From NCBI GenBank assembly GCA_024233865.1, contig JACKPA010000002.1, forward strand, positions 1 to 64,000: DNA of 64,000 nt. The letters are read 5' to 3'. Source of the stretch: Leptospiraceae bacterium (GTDB lineage: Bacteria > Spirochaetota > Leptospiria > Leptospirales > Leptospiraceae). The notes under the pieces are model-generated. The model searched no databases and had not been told where the DNA came from. It was given only the letters and a program-made list of their open reading frames with translations. A program made the position numbers and the translations under genes. Below are positions 36,514 through 45,263 of this stretch, piece by piece (position 1 is the first letter of the stretch; every line of letters starts with the position of its first letter).

Positions 36514-38313
36514 TCAATCAAGTGAAATTTTAATTTTTTGTTTTTTTGTTTCTTTGGAGGGCTTGGAATGTTGATATTCATACCCAAAATCCTCTTCCTC
36601 TACCTTATGTCTATCGGGTTTTTGATGTTCATCCTCCATACCCATAAAGTTTCTCAGTTTAAAGCGGGACACCAAATCATTGAATATCATGGATTGTTTG
36701 GAAAGAGATTCACTTGCAGAAGCCGTTTCTTCTGCTGTTTGAGATGTCGTCACAGTAACTTGAGAGACTTGATTCACTCCTCTACTAACCTCGCTAATTC
36801 CTGTTGCTTGCTCGGTCGAAGCAATGGCAATTTGACCTATCAATCCTGTTACTTCTGTAACTCCTTCAACAATTTTATTTAATGCATCAGCTGTATTGTT
36901 TGCAATTTTTTTCCCGACTTCAACTTTTTGAACTGAACCTTCAATCAAAACGGTTGTTTCTTTAGCGGCATTTGCACTTCGTGCTGCAAGGTTTCTAACT
37001 TCTTCTGCAACTACAGCAAAACCTTTCCCATGTTGACCTGCTCTTGCCGCTTCCACAGCAGCATTTAAAGCCAAAATATTGGTTTGAAAGGCAATATCAT
37101 CAATTACCTTTATAATTTTTGAAATATTGACAGAAGAAGTACTGATTTCTTCCATAGAGCCAAGCATACTTTTCATTTGTTCGTTTCCGTGAACGGCATT
37201 TGTTTTAACTTTTATGGCAAGTTCATTGGCAAGACCGGAATTTTGTGCATTGGATTGGGTTTGACTTTCGATTTCTGTTAAGGCAGAAGTAATTTCTTCT
37301 ACGGAAGATGCTTGCTGACTTGCACCGTCCGATAACATTTGGCTAGACTGAGATACTTGCTTGGCACTTGCATTCATCTCATAAGAGCCTCGTTTTAATT
37401 CGGAAATCATACCATTTAGATTATCAACCATCTTTTTTAGGGGTTTAAAAAGCATATCTTTTTCTGATTCTACTCTAACCTCAGCGGTTAAGTCTCCTGA
37501 TGCAACATCTTCTAAGGTTTCTGCTTGTTTGCGAACTTTTTCCACCATTAAGGAAAAGGATTCCATTAGTGTACCGATTTCATCATTGCTCTCTTTTTGA
37601 ACTTGTACATCTATATCGCCTTTGGAGAGTTGCTGTGCTGCAATGGTCAATTTTTTGATAGGTGCACTCAAAATGGAACTGAGAACCATGCCTAAAATAA
37701 CACCAATAACAATGGCAGACACTGCAAGAATGATAATAAAACGAAGAGCAGCATTGTAGCTATCTTCAGCAATTTTACTCCAAGTTTGAGCTCCTTTTAC
37801 ATTGAGTTGAACCAAATCAATGAGTTTGGAACTCATTGTATCGTATATCTCTCGCCCTCTGGTTTGAACCAAATTTTTTGCTTGATCATTGAAATTTTGA
37901 GCAGATAATGCCATTGCCTCTTTGCTCAAATTGTAATAGGCGTTTATGTCATCTTTGTATTTTTCATACATTTTCCTTTCTTCATCAGATGATATTAGGG
38001 CAACATAAGTCTTTTCTTCGTTCTCTAAGTCTTTCTTAAGGGAATTATTAGTAGATTCCCATTTTTTCATATCTTCATCAACGGTAGAAAGTATGTGAGA
38101 TAATTCTGATATTCGAATATCAGAGGTGATAGTGTTCATATTGGAAATAACTCTGACACTTGGTAGCCAATTGGAATTGATTTCTTTAGCCACAAGATAA
38201 AGGGCATTTAGCTGATATATCGAAAATGCTCCCATTAAAATAATTAAAACTAAAACGATTGTAAAGGCAAATACAACCTTTACTCCAATTTTTAGGTTTT
38301 TAAACCATTTCAT
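36514..38313 (-). CDS. Methyl-accepting chemotaxis protein (four-helix-bundle sensor)
   Basis: I place the start at the ATG ending at 38313 because AAGGGAG precedes it and the product then begins with a short cytoplasmic segment and a TM helix. The sensor region (about residues 35-190) is a 4HB_MCP-type bundle. HAMP follows (about 205-260), then a signalling domain with tip IAFQTNILALNAAVEAARAG. The C-terminal tail is highly charged and lacks a CheR-tethering pentapeptide. It heads the operon mcp-cheW-cheA-cheB-channel. Confidence 0.92.
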   Translation of the reverse strand: MKWFKNLKIGVKVVFAFTIVLVLIILMGAFSIYQLNALYLVAKEINSNWLPSVRVISNMNTITSDIRISELSHILSTVDEDMKKWESTNNSLKKDLENEEKTYVALISSDEERKMYEKYKDDINAYYNLSKEAMALSAQNFNDQAKNLVQTRGREIYDTMSSKLIDLVQLNVKGAQTWSKIAEDSYNAALRFIIILAVSAIVIGVILGMVLSSILSAPIKKLTIAAQQLSKGDIDVQVQKESNDEIGTLMESFSLMVEKVRKQAETLEDVASGDLTAEVRVESEKDMLFKPLKKMVDNLNGMISELKRGSYEMNASAKQVSQSSQMLSDGASQQASSVEEITSALTEIESQTQSNAQNSGLANELAIKVKTNAVHGNEQMKSMLGSMEEISTSSVNISKIIKVIDDIAFQTNILALNAAVEAARAGQHGKGFAVVAEEVRNLAARSANAAKETTVLIEGSVQKVEVGKKIANNTADALNKIVEGVTEVTGLIGQIAIASTEQATGISEVSRGVNQVSQVTVTTSQTAEETASASESLSKQSMIFNDLVSRFKLRNFMGMEDEHQKPDRHKVEEEDFGYEYQHSKPSKETKKQKIKISLD

Positions 38314-38467
38314 TTTTTTGATAGCTCCCTTAGTAAGAAGAATACAAGTATTGATAAAGAAATTATTCTTTTTAGATTGTATGTACGTCAAGTACTACGA
38401 TATTATTTATTAAAAAAAATAATAAATACTTGAAAGTTGCACTATATTAATAAAAAATTGATTTACA

Positions 38468-40231
38468 ATGAGTTCTAAAGCATTTATTGCATCGACATTT
38501 AAAGCACAAACAAAACTTTTGGATACGATATGTACTTCTTTTGGTATGGAGGTAATCTATTTACAAGACACTGATAATTTGGAAACCGAGATTCACGATT
38601 TCCAGCCGGATGTGTTGTTTATCCAAAATACCCTTATAGAAGAAAACCAAGAAAAACTTTCTCAGATTCGGGATTTAGAAGCTCTAAACAATATGCTCCT
38701 TGTAATTTGCGGTTATAAAAACGGAGGGACAACAGAAATGGAGCAGTTTATCTCAGATTGGTATATTGACATGTCACTTGCCAAACCGCAAATCCAAGCT
38801 TTTATGCGCCATTATTTTAATAAACCTCGCAGGCTCCTTTTTATTAAGGACTCAAAATTAAACCGTTTCAGCGGAATTATAGCACACCTTACAGGAGAAA
38901 AATTTGAAGTTATCGAATTGTCACCTGATAGTGAAAATTCTATGGAAATGGTAGAAGAGTATTTTCCGGATATAATTTTAATTGATGAAAATCTAAAATC
39001 AACCAGCGGAATTGATTTTATTCGCCAAATTAAAGAAAACCATTACCTTGTAAAACTTCCCATGATTGCTTTTACGGATAGGCGAAGTGCTGAAAAAGCA
39101 GAAGAATTATTTAGTTATGGAGTCAGTGATATTTTATATCCTCCTTATGATTCTCGTGAAAACATGGGGATGATTTTGTCTCTTTCCCACCCGATTCCTT
39201 TAGGTAAAAAATACAAAGCCTTAGTAGTAGATGATAGCTCCATTATAAGAAACCTCATTTCCAAAATGTTTAAACAATTGGGCTTTAAGGTATCTTCTGC
39301 CGTGAATGGTCTCGAAGGCTTGACTGCGGCTTTGAGAGAAAACCCGGATATAATCACTTCTGACTATGATATGCCTGTTATGAACGGGTGGGAATTTTGC
39401 AGTGAGCTGAAAAAATTCCCGGCAATGAAAGATGTGCCGGTTGTGATGGTGACAACCAGAAATACTAAGGTAGATATGCAAAAAGGTCGAGCACTTGGAG
39501 TTTATGATTACCTACCCAAACCTTTTGAAATTGAGGATTTGCAAAAAATTGTGAATACCATTCTTCGTGAAAAAAAAGAAAAAGAAAGGCGTTTACTTTT
39601 GTCAAAATATGTAGCGGCTGACGCAATTACCAATACATACAACGTTATGAAAGGAATCTCAGAAGCCGAATCCGAAAGCAAATTTATTTCCATTTTGTTT
39701 AGCGACATAGTCGGATTTTCTACCAAATGTGAAAAGCATGATGCCAAATGGATCGTAAATATGTTAAATAATTTTTTTGATGCTATGATAGATGCTTTAT
39801 TAGAGCACAGCGCAATTATTGATAAAATGATAGGTGATGCCATCGTAGCTAGATTCGCAACAGGTAACAAAGAAACCGATGCCTATAATGCGGTAAAAGG
39901 AGCGTTAGGAATGTTAAAAGCTTTGGAAAAATTCAACGAAGGTTTTGGTTTTGATGAACCTGTTAAAGTTAGAATCGGTGTTAATTCCGGTGAGGTTGTT
40001 TTGGGTAACATCGGAAGTAAAAAGCATAGGCTAGATTATACCATGATTGGTGATAATGTAAATATAGCTCAAAGATTAGAAAGTAACGCACCTCATAACG
40101 GATGCCTGATTTCCGATTTTACCTATCAAATTATTAGTAATAAAATTATTGTGGGTGAAAGGAAAGAAATTATGGTGAAAGGTAGGAAAGAACCGGTGCC
40201 GGTTTATATTGTGCAAGGTTTGAAAAGTTAG
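38468..40231 (+). CDS. Triple-receiver adenylate cyclase
   Basis: A 587-aa cytoplasmic signalling enzyme. Residues 1-120 form a degenerate receiver fold, 121-240 a second receiver that keeps one Asp (IILIDENL) but lacks the usual Lys, and 245-375 a canonical receiver (VVDDSS, SDYDMPVMNG, YLPKPF). The C-terminus is a class III cyclase with metal Asp residues (LFSDIVGFS, IGDAIVARF), a purine-binding Lys (IDKMIGD) and the closing motif DYTMIGDNVNIAQRLE. It should make cAMP on phosphorylation. It faces the chemotaxis operon, whose last gene is a cyclic-nucleotide-gated channel. Confidence 0.9.
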   Translation: MSSKAFIASTFKAQTKLLDTICTSFGMEVIYLQDTDNLETEIHDFQPDVLFIQNTLIEENQEKLSQIRDLEALNNMLLVICGYKNGGTTEMEQFISDWYIDMSLAKPQIQAFMRHYFNKPRRLLFIKDSKLNRFSGIIAHLTGEKFEVIELSPDSENSMEMVEEYFPDIILIDENLKSTSGIDFIRQIKENHYLVKLPMIAFTDRRSAEKAEELFSYGVSDILYPPYDSRENMGMILSLSHPIPLGKKYKALVVDDSSIIRNLISKMFKQLGFKVSSAVNGLEGLTAALRENPDIITSDYDMPVMNGWEFCSELKKFPAMKDVPVVMVTTRNTKVDMQKGRALGVYDYLPKPFEIEDLQKIVNTILREKKEKERRLLLSKYVAADAITNTYNVMKGISEAESESKFISILFSDIVGFSTKCEKHDAKWIVNMLNNFFDAMIDALLEHSAIIDKMIGDAIVARFATGNKETDAYNAVKGALGMLKALEKFNEGFGFDEPVKVRIGVNSGEVVLGNIGSKKHRLDYTMIGDNVNIAQRLESNAPHNGCLISDFTYQIISNKIIVGERKEIMVKGRKEPVPVYIVQGLKS

Positions 40232-40244
40232 GAGCCAATTCGTT

Positions 40245-40757
40245 ATGAAAATAGTTTGGATCATTATTGGAGTTTTTTTTGTTTTATTAATCGCTCTTCT
40301 TTCGATAGGATTTGTTTCTTCCAAGGAATTTAAAGGAGAATTGGTCGCGGAAGTTGATGGGTCAGAAGAACAAGTATGGAAGTTACTCAATGATATAGAA
40401 AATCTACCTTCGAGAAGAAAAGAAATTGTGAAAATCGAACTTCTTGAACAAAATCCAACTGCCGGATATATCAAATGGAAAGAGTATACCGATATGGGTG
40501 GATATATACTTTTTGAAGTAATGGAAAAAAATCCTCCCCATAGATTGGTTTTGAATATGAAAGAAAGCACATTCGGAATGACAGGAATTTGGGTCTACGA
40601 ATTAAATCCTGCTGATGAAGGGAAAACTCTTGTAACGATTTCCGAATCCAGCACTCTCGATAATTTTATGCTAAGGATACTTTTTGCATTTATTGGAAGA
40701 GATGCAAACTTGAAAGAAGAAGTAAAGTTAATAAAAAAAGATATAAACTTTTTTTGA
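40245..40757 (+). CDS. SRPBCC (START-like) family membrane-anchored protein
   Basis: A 170-aa protein with one N-terminal TM helix (residues 3-24) followed by a SRPBCC/polyketide-cyclase-like fold (GELVAEVDGSEEQVWKLLNDIENLPSRR). This fold makes a hydrophobic pocket for lipids or other ligands. It lies 13 nt after the cyclase gene, so it is probably co-transcribed. Function unknown. Confidence 0.7.
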   Translation: MKIVWIIIGVFFVLLIALLSIGFVSSKEFKGELVAEVDGSEEQVWKLLNDIENLPSRRKEIVKIELLEQNPTAGYIKWKEYTDMGGYILFEVMEKNPPHRLVLNMKESTFGMTGIWVYELNPADEGKTLVTISESSTLDNFMLRILFAFIGRDANLKEEVKLIKKDINFF

Positions 40758-40794
40758 GATAAGCGATCCATATATTGATATTGGAAGTGGTAAC

Positions 40795-40819
40795 GTTTAT
40801 CGAACTTGTCGAGATAAAC
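40795..40819. repeat. Small inverted repeat in a convergent gap
   Basis: GTTTATC (40795-40801) and GATAAAC (40813-40819) around CGAACTTGTC. It may act as a weak bidirectional terminator between the SRPBCC gene and the MNIO operon. Confidence 0.5.
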
Positions 40820-40858
40820 CCACAATCTTTGAGAAGATATAGTTGGACATGAGCTAAA

Positions 40859-41122
40859 TTAATTCATTTTTATTCTTTTTATAATGGAAATTATTTTTTT
40901 CCAGATATTTCTTTTCTTTTTATTTATTCTTTTTCGTTTGTGTTCATAACTCCGGGCTGCCAATGCAAGGCCTATCTTATCGATTTGCTCTAGAGATTTG
41001 GATTCTTCCTCTGCTAATCCGAATTTTTTGGCATATATATAAGGATTTTCTAAAAAGCGTTCTCGAAAATCTCCATTCGTATACAGCCTCACTAAAAATT
41101 CTTCAAACTTTGGCGAACTCAT
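40859..41122 (-). CDS. Small partner protein of the DUF692/MNIO enzyme
   Basis: An 87-aa basic protein with the pattern FLVRLYTNGDFRERFLENP...GLAEEESKSLEQIDKIGLALAARSYEHKRKR. Short proteins of this pattern commonly sit after DUF692 genes and are thought to help substrate recognition. It overlaps the end of the DUF692 gene by 20 nt, so translation is coupled. The role as recognition partner is inference from neighbourhood. Confidence 0.6.
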   Translation of the reverse strand: MSSPKFEEFLVRLYTNGDFRERFLENPYIYAKKFGLAEEESKSLEQIDKIGLALAARSYEHKRKRINKKKRNIWKKIISIIKRIKMN

Positions 41123-41957
41123 GATTTAGCATCCTTCCTTTTTTTAAAGAACTCCTGGCTCTCTCTAATTCATCAAGAAGAATCTTCATTTCCGGAAAGT
41201 TTCCATCCCTCTCTAAAATAATATCCAAAGGATTATGAACATAGCTTCCCAAAAACGTCAACATCTCAAAGACCGGATCTGGAATGGAGTGGAGATGATC
41301 ATCCAATAAACGCTTGTTATTTCTATAAACAAACCACTCCCCACCTGCGATGTGTATTGTTTTGATTCTCTCCGGTGGAATTAGGCTAATATAAGCATAA
41401 GGATCAAACTCAAAATTAACCGAATTCACATAAAGGTTGTGCAAATCCAGAAGCATATTCACGTTACCATAACGTAAAACATCTCTTACCCACTCTGCTT
41501 CTGTAAGTTCACTCATAGGAGGATAGATCAAGGTGGCAATATTCTCCACCAAAGGTCTACTTCCTAACGTCTTGGTAATCAATTCAAGATTTTGTAAAGT
41601 TCCATTGAGTGTTTTGTTGTTCCAAGGTGGAGCCGCCAAGTGACGCAATTCTATCTTTCCACCTCTCACAAAGGCAAGGTGTTCTGACCAATAGATAGGT
41701 TGTATTTTCTCCATCAACCTACCTAACTTTTTCATAATTTCTTTTTTTACAGGAACCGTAGAAGCAATACCCAATTGAATAGAATGAAAGCTCAGTGGAA
41801 CTTGATTGGAAATTGTTTTTAAAAGATTTAATTTGTTTTTTGTCGCGTCCAAATAGTCATCCGAAATCACTTCTATAAGATCGATCTTATCGAGATTGGA
41901 AAATATTCCTAAAGAAAGTTCATATTTCCAACTTATACCAAAACGATCTTTTTTCAA
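41103..41957 (-). CDS. DUF692 multinuclear non-haem iron oxidase (MNIO)
   Basis: DUF692 proteins use two or three iron ions to oxidise Cys or other side chains of ribosomal peptides, as MbnB and TglH do. The start is a TTG at 41957 that shares TTGA with the upstream stop and has a strong GGAGGAG site inside the Gly codons. The 284-aa barrel shows the metal-ligand motifs SEHLAF, LVENIATL, LLDLHNLYVNS, IHIAGGEW and DDHLHSIPDPVFEM, with a final Glu in LERDGN. The coupled upstream gene encodes a Cys/Gly-rich protein, its likely substrate. Confidence 0.85.
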   Translation of the reverse strand: MKKDRFGISWKYELSLGIFSNLDKIDLIEVISDDYLDATKNKLNLLKTISNQVPLSFHSIQLGIASTVPVKKEIMKKLGRLMEKIQPIYWSEHLAFVRGGKIELRHLAAPPWNNKTLNGTLQNLELITKTLGSRPLVENIATLIYPPMSELTEAEWVRDVLRYGNVNMLLDLHNLYVNSVNFEFDPYAYISLIPPERIKTIHIAGGEWFVYRNNKRLLDDHLHSIPDPVFEMLTFLGSYVHNPLDIILERDGNFPEMKILLDELERARSSLKKGRMLNHEFAKV

Positions 41958-42856
41958 TCTCCTCCACCTCCGCATCCTCCACCACAACCCCCGCCGCAGG
42001 AAGAACTGCCACAGGATGAGCCGCAACTTCCGCCGGAAGAACCACAACCTGACGAACTAGAAAAACTTCCGCTACCACTAGAATATGCTTTGGGATACAA
42101 TTCTTGCACATAGGAATAAGAAGATGTCGGTAAAATGGCAAGACCTAAAACCGAAGCAGCCAATATCATATCTTTTGAATAGTCAGTATGAGAAAGCTTA
42201 GTGTCTTTAACACTTGTATGAAACATCATCTTCATTTCTTTTAAGAGTTTTTTTCCTCTAAGCGTATTTTTGGAATATCCCCAAAAAATTGTAAAAAAGG
42301 TAAAGACAATAGATAGAATGATTAAAAATAATATATTGTAGTGGTTGTTTAAAATGCTGAAGTAGATGCGAATAGCAGAAAATCCAAGCAATATAGACAA
42401 ACAAATCAAAATAATAAACAACCTAAAAAATTGAATTGATTTACTGGGAACTAACTTCAATTTTTCCAATTTCGGGTAATAGTCATTTTCAATCTTATTT
42501 TTTAATTGAACATTTTGGAAAATTGAGAAAGTTGAGTAGCCTGATTTATAGGCATTTAATAAATCTGATTCCAATAAAGTCAAACCTTTAGAAGTTGCAT
42601 TGTGTTTCACGGAAATTTCTGTCCCGTTGACTTGAAGCATACTTTTTTTTACTAAAGAAATCGTTCCCAACCGGACTACTTCTAATTCTCTACCTCTAAG
42701 GTAAGCAAATAAATATGGATCAGAAAAATCCAAATTAGGAATGAGTCCACCTTCTACAATCCCTCTAAAAATTCTTAAAGAGATCAAAAGAATCAATCCC
42801 ATACAAAAATAAAAAACCAAAAAAGCTGGACCGTTTAAGGCAAATGGAAATGGCAT
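41954..42856 (-). CDS. TIGR04222-type membrane protein with Cys/Gly-rich C-terminus
   Basis: A 300-aa membrane protein with a TM helix near residues 12-30, a soluble middle, and two further helices (about 140-200). The last 40 residues are almost only Ser, Gly and Cys, ending in GGGCGGGCGGGGD with about nine Cys. This is the layout of TIGR04222 proteins, often found beside DUF692 enzymes. I infer that the Cys-rich tail is the substrate modified by the MNIO, making a membrane-attached, possibly metal-binding product. The gene overlaps the MNIO start by 4 nt. Confidence 0.75.
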   Translation of the reverse strand: MPFPFALNGPAFLVFYFCMGLILLISLRIFRGIVEGGLIPNLDFSDPYLFAYLRGRELEVVRLGTISLVKKSMLQVNGTEISVKHNATSKGLTLLESDLLNAYKSGYSTFSIFQNVQLKNKIENDYYPKLEKLKLVPSKSIQFFRLFIILICLSILLGFSAIRIYFSILNNHYNILFLIILSIVFTFFTIFWGYSKNTLRGKKLLKEMKMMFHTSVKDTKLSHTDYSKDMILAASVLGLAILPTSSYSYVQELYPKAYSSGSGSFSSSSGCGSSGGSCGSSCGSSSCGGGCGGGCGGGGD

Positions 42857-42968
42857 AGTAATACTTAAATACCTACATTTAATTTATTTCATTATTTCAA
42901 ACTTATTTTTTATAGAAACTTCTTGCTATATAAAAAAAATAGCCAATAAAAGGAAAGAGAAATTTTTT

Positions 42969-43571
42969 ATGAGACGAAATGAATTTGAAAGCAACGATAA
43001 AAATAAATTGGAAATTTTCTTAAAGGAAACCAAAATTGGTTATTTAAATATTTTGACTCCAGACGGATTTCCAAGATCAATCCCTTTGAATTTTGTATAT
43101 TCCAATGATTCTATTTTCTTTCATGGAGCGTTGGATGGGGAAAAATTTTTGCAAATTCAAAATTTAAGTCCGGTTACTTTTCATGCAAACAGACCTTATT
43201 CTATGATTCCGTCTTACTGGGTGGCAAAAGATTATGCCTGCCCCGCAACTACTTTTTTCAGATCAGCGGATTTGCATGGTAATATCGAAATACTTTCTGA
43301 TGAAGAGCAAAAGGCAACTATTTTGCAAATGTTTATGGAAAAATACCAGCCCGAAGGAGGATATAAACCTATCCGACTCGAAGATTCTCTATACCGAAAG
43401 TCAATTTTGGAAACTGCCGTTTGCTGTATGACGATTGAAAGATTCTCCTTGAAAGAAAAATTCGGACAGAATAAAAGTGTAGAATTTAGAAAAAAGCTAA
43501 TTGATCTCTTAAAAGAAAGGAATCATGGAGACGATTTACTAGCTGCCAAAGAAATTGAGGAGACATTTTAA
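42969..43571 (+). CDS. Pyridoxamine-5'-phosphate-oxidase-like flavoprotein
   Basis: A 200-aa member of the FMN-binding split-barrel (PNPOx-like) group: IGYLNILTPDGFPRSIPLNFVY and DSIFFHGALDGEKFLQIQ are the typical opening strands. Such proteins bind FMN, F420 or haem; many are of unknown substrate, and the N-terminal type seen here resembles Nim/PNPOx-related proteins. It has a good AGGAAAGAG site. It is the last ordinary gene before the island leader at 43579. Confidence 0.78.
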   Translation: MRRNEFESNDKNKLEIFLKETKIGYLNILTPDGFPRSIPLNFVYSNDSIFFHGALDGEKFLQIQNLSPVTFHANRPYSMIPSYWVAKDYACPATTFFRSADLHGNIEILSDEEQKATILQMFMEKYQPEGGYKPIRLEDSLYRKSILETAVCCMTIERFSLKEKFGQNKSVEFRKKLIDLLKERNHGDDLLAAKEIEETF

Positions 43572-43578
43572 AAAAACA

Positions 43579-43805
43579 TGCAAAAAAAATAAAACTTTTT
43601 ATTAAGGTAAATCGTCAAATTAGACGATAAGTAAAAAGCAAGGCTATCAAAGCCAAAGCATTTTTCTATAAAGATTAAGATTATTTAAAATTAAAATTTA
43701 TTAAAAAACTTTAGAACTCAAAAGGAGAAACGGACAAAAAAGATAAACCCATAAATACCAGAGAACTGTGATTCATTGGTGAATTATGTCCTTTTTATCC
43801 GTTAC
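43579..43805 (+). promoter_or_regulatory. Island leader, copy A (161-nt repeat plus 35-nt box)
   Basis: Positions 43579-43739 match 54033-54193 at 158 of 161 bases without gaps; 43771-43805 is identical to 54252-54286. Two small hairpins are visible in the long block: ATCGTC-aaatta-GACGAT and GGCT-atcaa-AGCC. The leader ends about 40 nt before the ATG of the J-domain gene, whose AGGAGA site sits in a context similar to that of copy B. It probably holds a shared promoter and a structured 5' leader for both operons. Confidence 0.85.
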
Positions 43806-43847
43806 TCGTTAAAGTTTAAATAACAATCTTTACAGGAGAATATAGCT

Positions 43848-45260
43848 ATGATAGTCGATCCAGGTTTATCCTTTCAAGGTACCAATCCATCCAATAACGG
43901 GAAAAAGTCGTTTTTTCAAAAGGTGAAGTACGCTTTTAGCAACTACAAAGAAAAAGTACTCCAAACCTTGAGGGATGCAAATCATACACTTGAGGACGCA
44001 AAGAACCTTCATACATCTATGTTTCATATACAAACAAGACTGTTGTCTGAAGTAGAGCATTTCGAATCTTTTACCAAGCTCTCATTATCTGACATCAAAG
44101 CCCTTTTTCGTGAATTGGAACTGGAAAAGGCCAGAGTAGCAACTGACAGGAAGGAACTCGAAGTTCAAAAAGAAGCACATGCAGAGAGACTTAAAGAACT
44201 CCGACAAAACGAGATTCTCATCACAGCAAAAGACAGTAGTGTAAAAAAAGACCTCAAAGACGTGCGTGAAACTCGCAAGGTTGTCGAAGAAAAAGAAAAG
44301 TTTATTCGTGAAGAAACGACCCGTATCGAAGCCATCGAGACCAACATCAATCAAAAAGAACAAGCTCTAAACCTTTGGAAAACGGCATTAGAAGAAAAGG
44401 AAACCAAACTCCAAGAAGAACAAGATAGGCTCGATTCCCTTAAAGAAGAAGCCGAAACCTTCCACGAAGAAGCAGAATCCATCAAAGACGATCTGGTAGA
44501 ACAACTGGAAAAACTCAAAGAAGAGCGAGAGGAATACAAAAAAGCTTTTGAAGAAAAGGCTCTCGAATTTGAACGCAAGCTCGCAGAGTTGGCAAAAGCA
44601 AAGGACATCCACAAGCTCTTTGAGAAAGACAAATCCAAAGAAGGAAAGTCTGCCAAACTGGTTGTTCAAGAAGCAATCCGCCAGATGCAAAAGCTTAGCA
44701 AAGATATGCTGGAAAGAGCTGAAAAACTGGAAGAGCAGTATTGCCAAGGGACTTTCAAAGGATTTGCTATTCCAATGGATACCATCACAGATCGAATCGA
44801 GCAACTCAAAACAAACTTGGTTCTAGTGCAAAACTATGCAGCCGAGAATACACACCTGCCTTTGCATGGATTTTTGGAAGGAATTCAAAATCGACTTTTG
44901 GAAGCAGAAAAGGCTATCACTTTTTGGGATTTTCCAACGTCTTACACCCAGACTGTGGAAGGGCTTGCTCTTTGCAATGCTTTGGAAATCTTCTTAAAAG
45001 CTCTAAACGAATGGGCTAGTGCAGGCTCTACGGACGAGTCAACGGACAGCAATACAGAACCGGACTTTGATTACTACGAAGAACTTGGTGTAAACAAAGA
45101 TGCATCCCAAGAGGAAATCAAAAAGGCTTATAGAAACTTGGTTAAGCAGTTTCATCCGGATTGCCGTCCAAAGAACTTGTCCGAGGAAGAAATCAGAAAG
45201 ATGGACGAAAGGTGGCTACGTATCCAAAAAGCCTACGAAACACTATCAAACAAGGAGTAA
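43848..45260 (+). CDS. Coiled-coil protein with C-terminal J domain
   Basis: A 470-aa soluble protein. Residues about 55-290 form a long Glu/Lys-rich coiled coil, 295-400 a helical region, and 408-470 a J domain with the essential HPD at 436-438 (KQFHPD). J domains recruit Hsp70 (DnaK) and stimulate its ATPase. No zinc-finger or client domain of DnaJ is present, so it is a specialised J protein. It is the first gene after leader A; the vWA gene follows 3 nt later. The tight linkage suggests that it brings chaperone activity to the complex encoded here. Confidence 0.85.
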   Translation: MIVDPGLSFQGTNPSNNGKKSFFQKVKYAFSNYKEKVLQTLRDANHTLEDAKNLHTSMFHIQTRLLSEVEHFESFTKLSLSDIKALFRELELEKARVATDRKELEVQKEAHAERLKELRQNEILITAKDSSVKKDLKDVRETRKVVEEKEKFIREETTRIEAIETNINQKEQALNLWKTALEEKETKLQEEQDRLDSLKEEAETFHEEAESIKDDLVEQLEKLKEEREEYKKAFEEKALEFERKLAELAKAKDIHKLFEKDKSKEGKSAKLVVQEAIRQMQKLSKDMLERAEKLEEQYCQGTFKGFAIPMDTITDRIEQLKTNLVLVQNYAAENTHLPLHGFLEGIQNRLLEAEKAITFWDFPTSYTQTVEGLALCNALEIFLKALNEWASAGSTDESTDSNTEPDFDYYEELGVNKDASQEEIKKAYRNLVKQFHPDCRPKNLSEEEIRKMDERWLRIQKAYETLSNKE

Positions 45261-45263
45261 ACC

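Noticed and set aside
43579..43739. Repeat leader considered as an insertion sequence or transposon end
   Set aside because: Direct orientation, no transposase, and both copies sit at the same distance upstream of operon starts.
44085..44804. Long minus-strand frames opposite the coiled-coil J-domain gene
   Set aside because: Typical antisense shadows of a Glu/Lys-rich coiled coil giving Phe/Ser/Leu-rich peptides.
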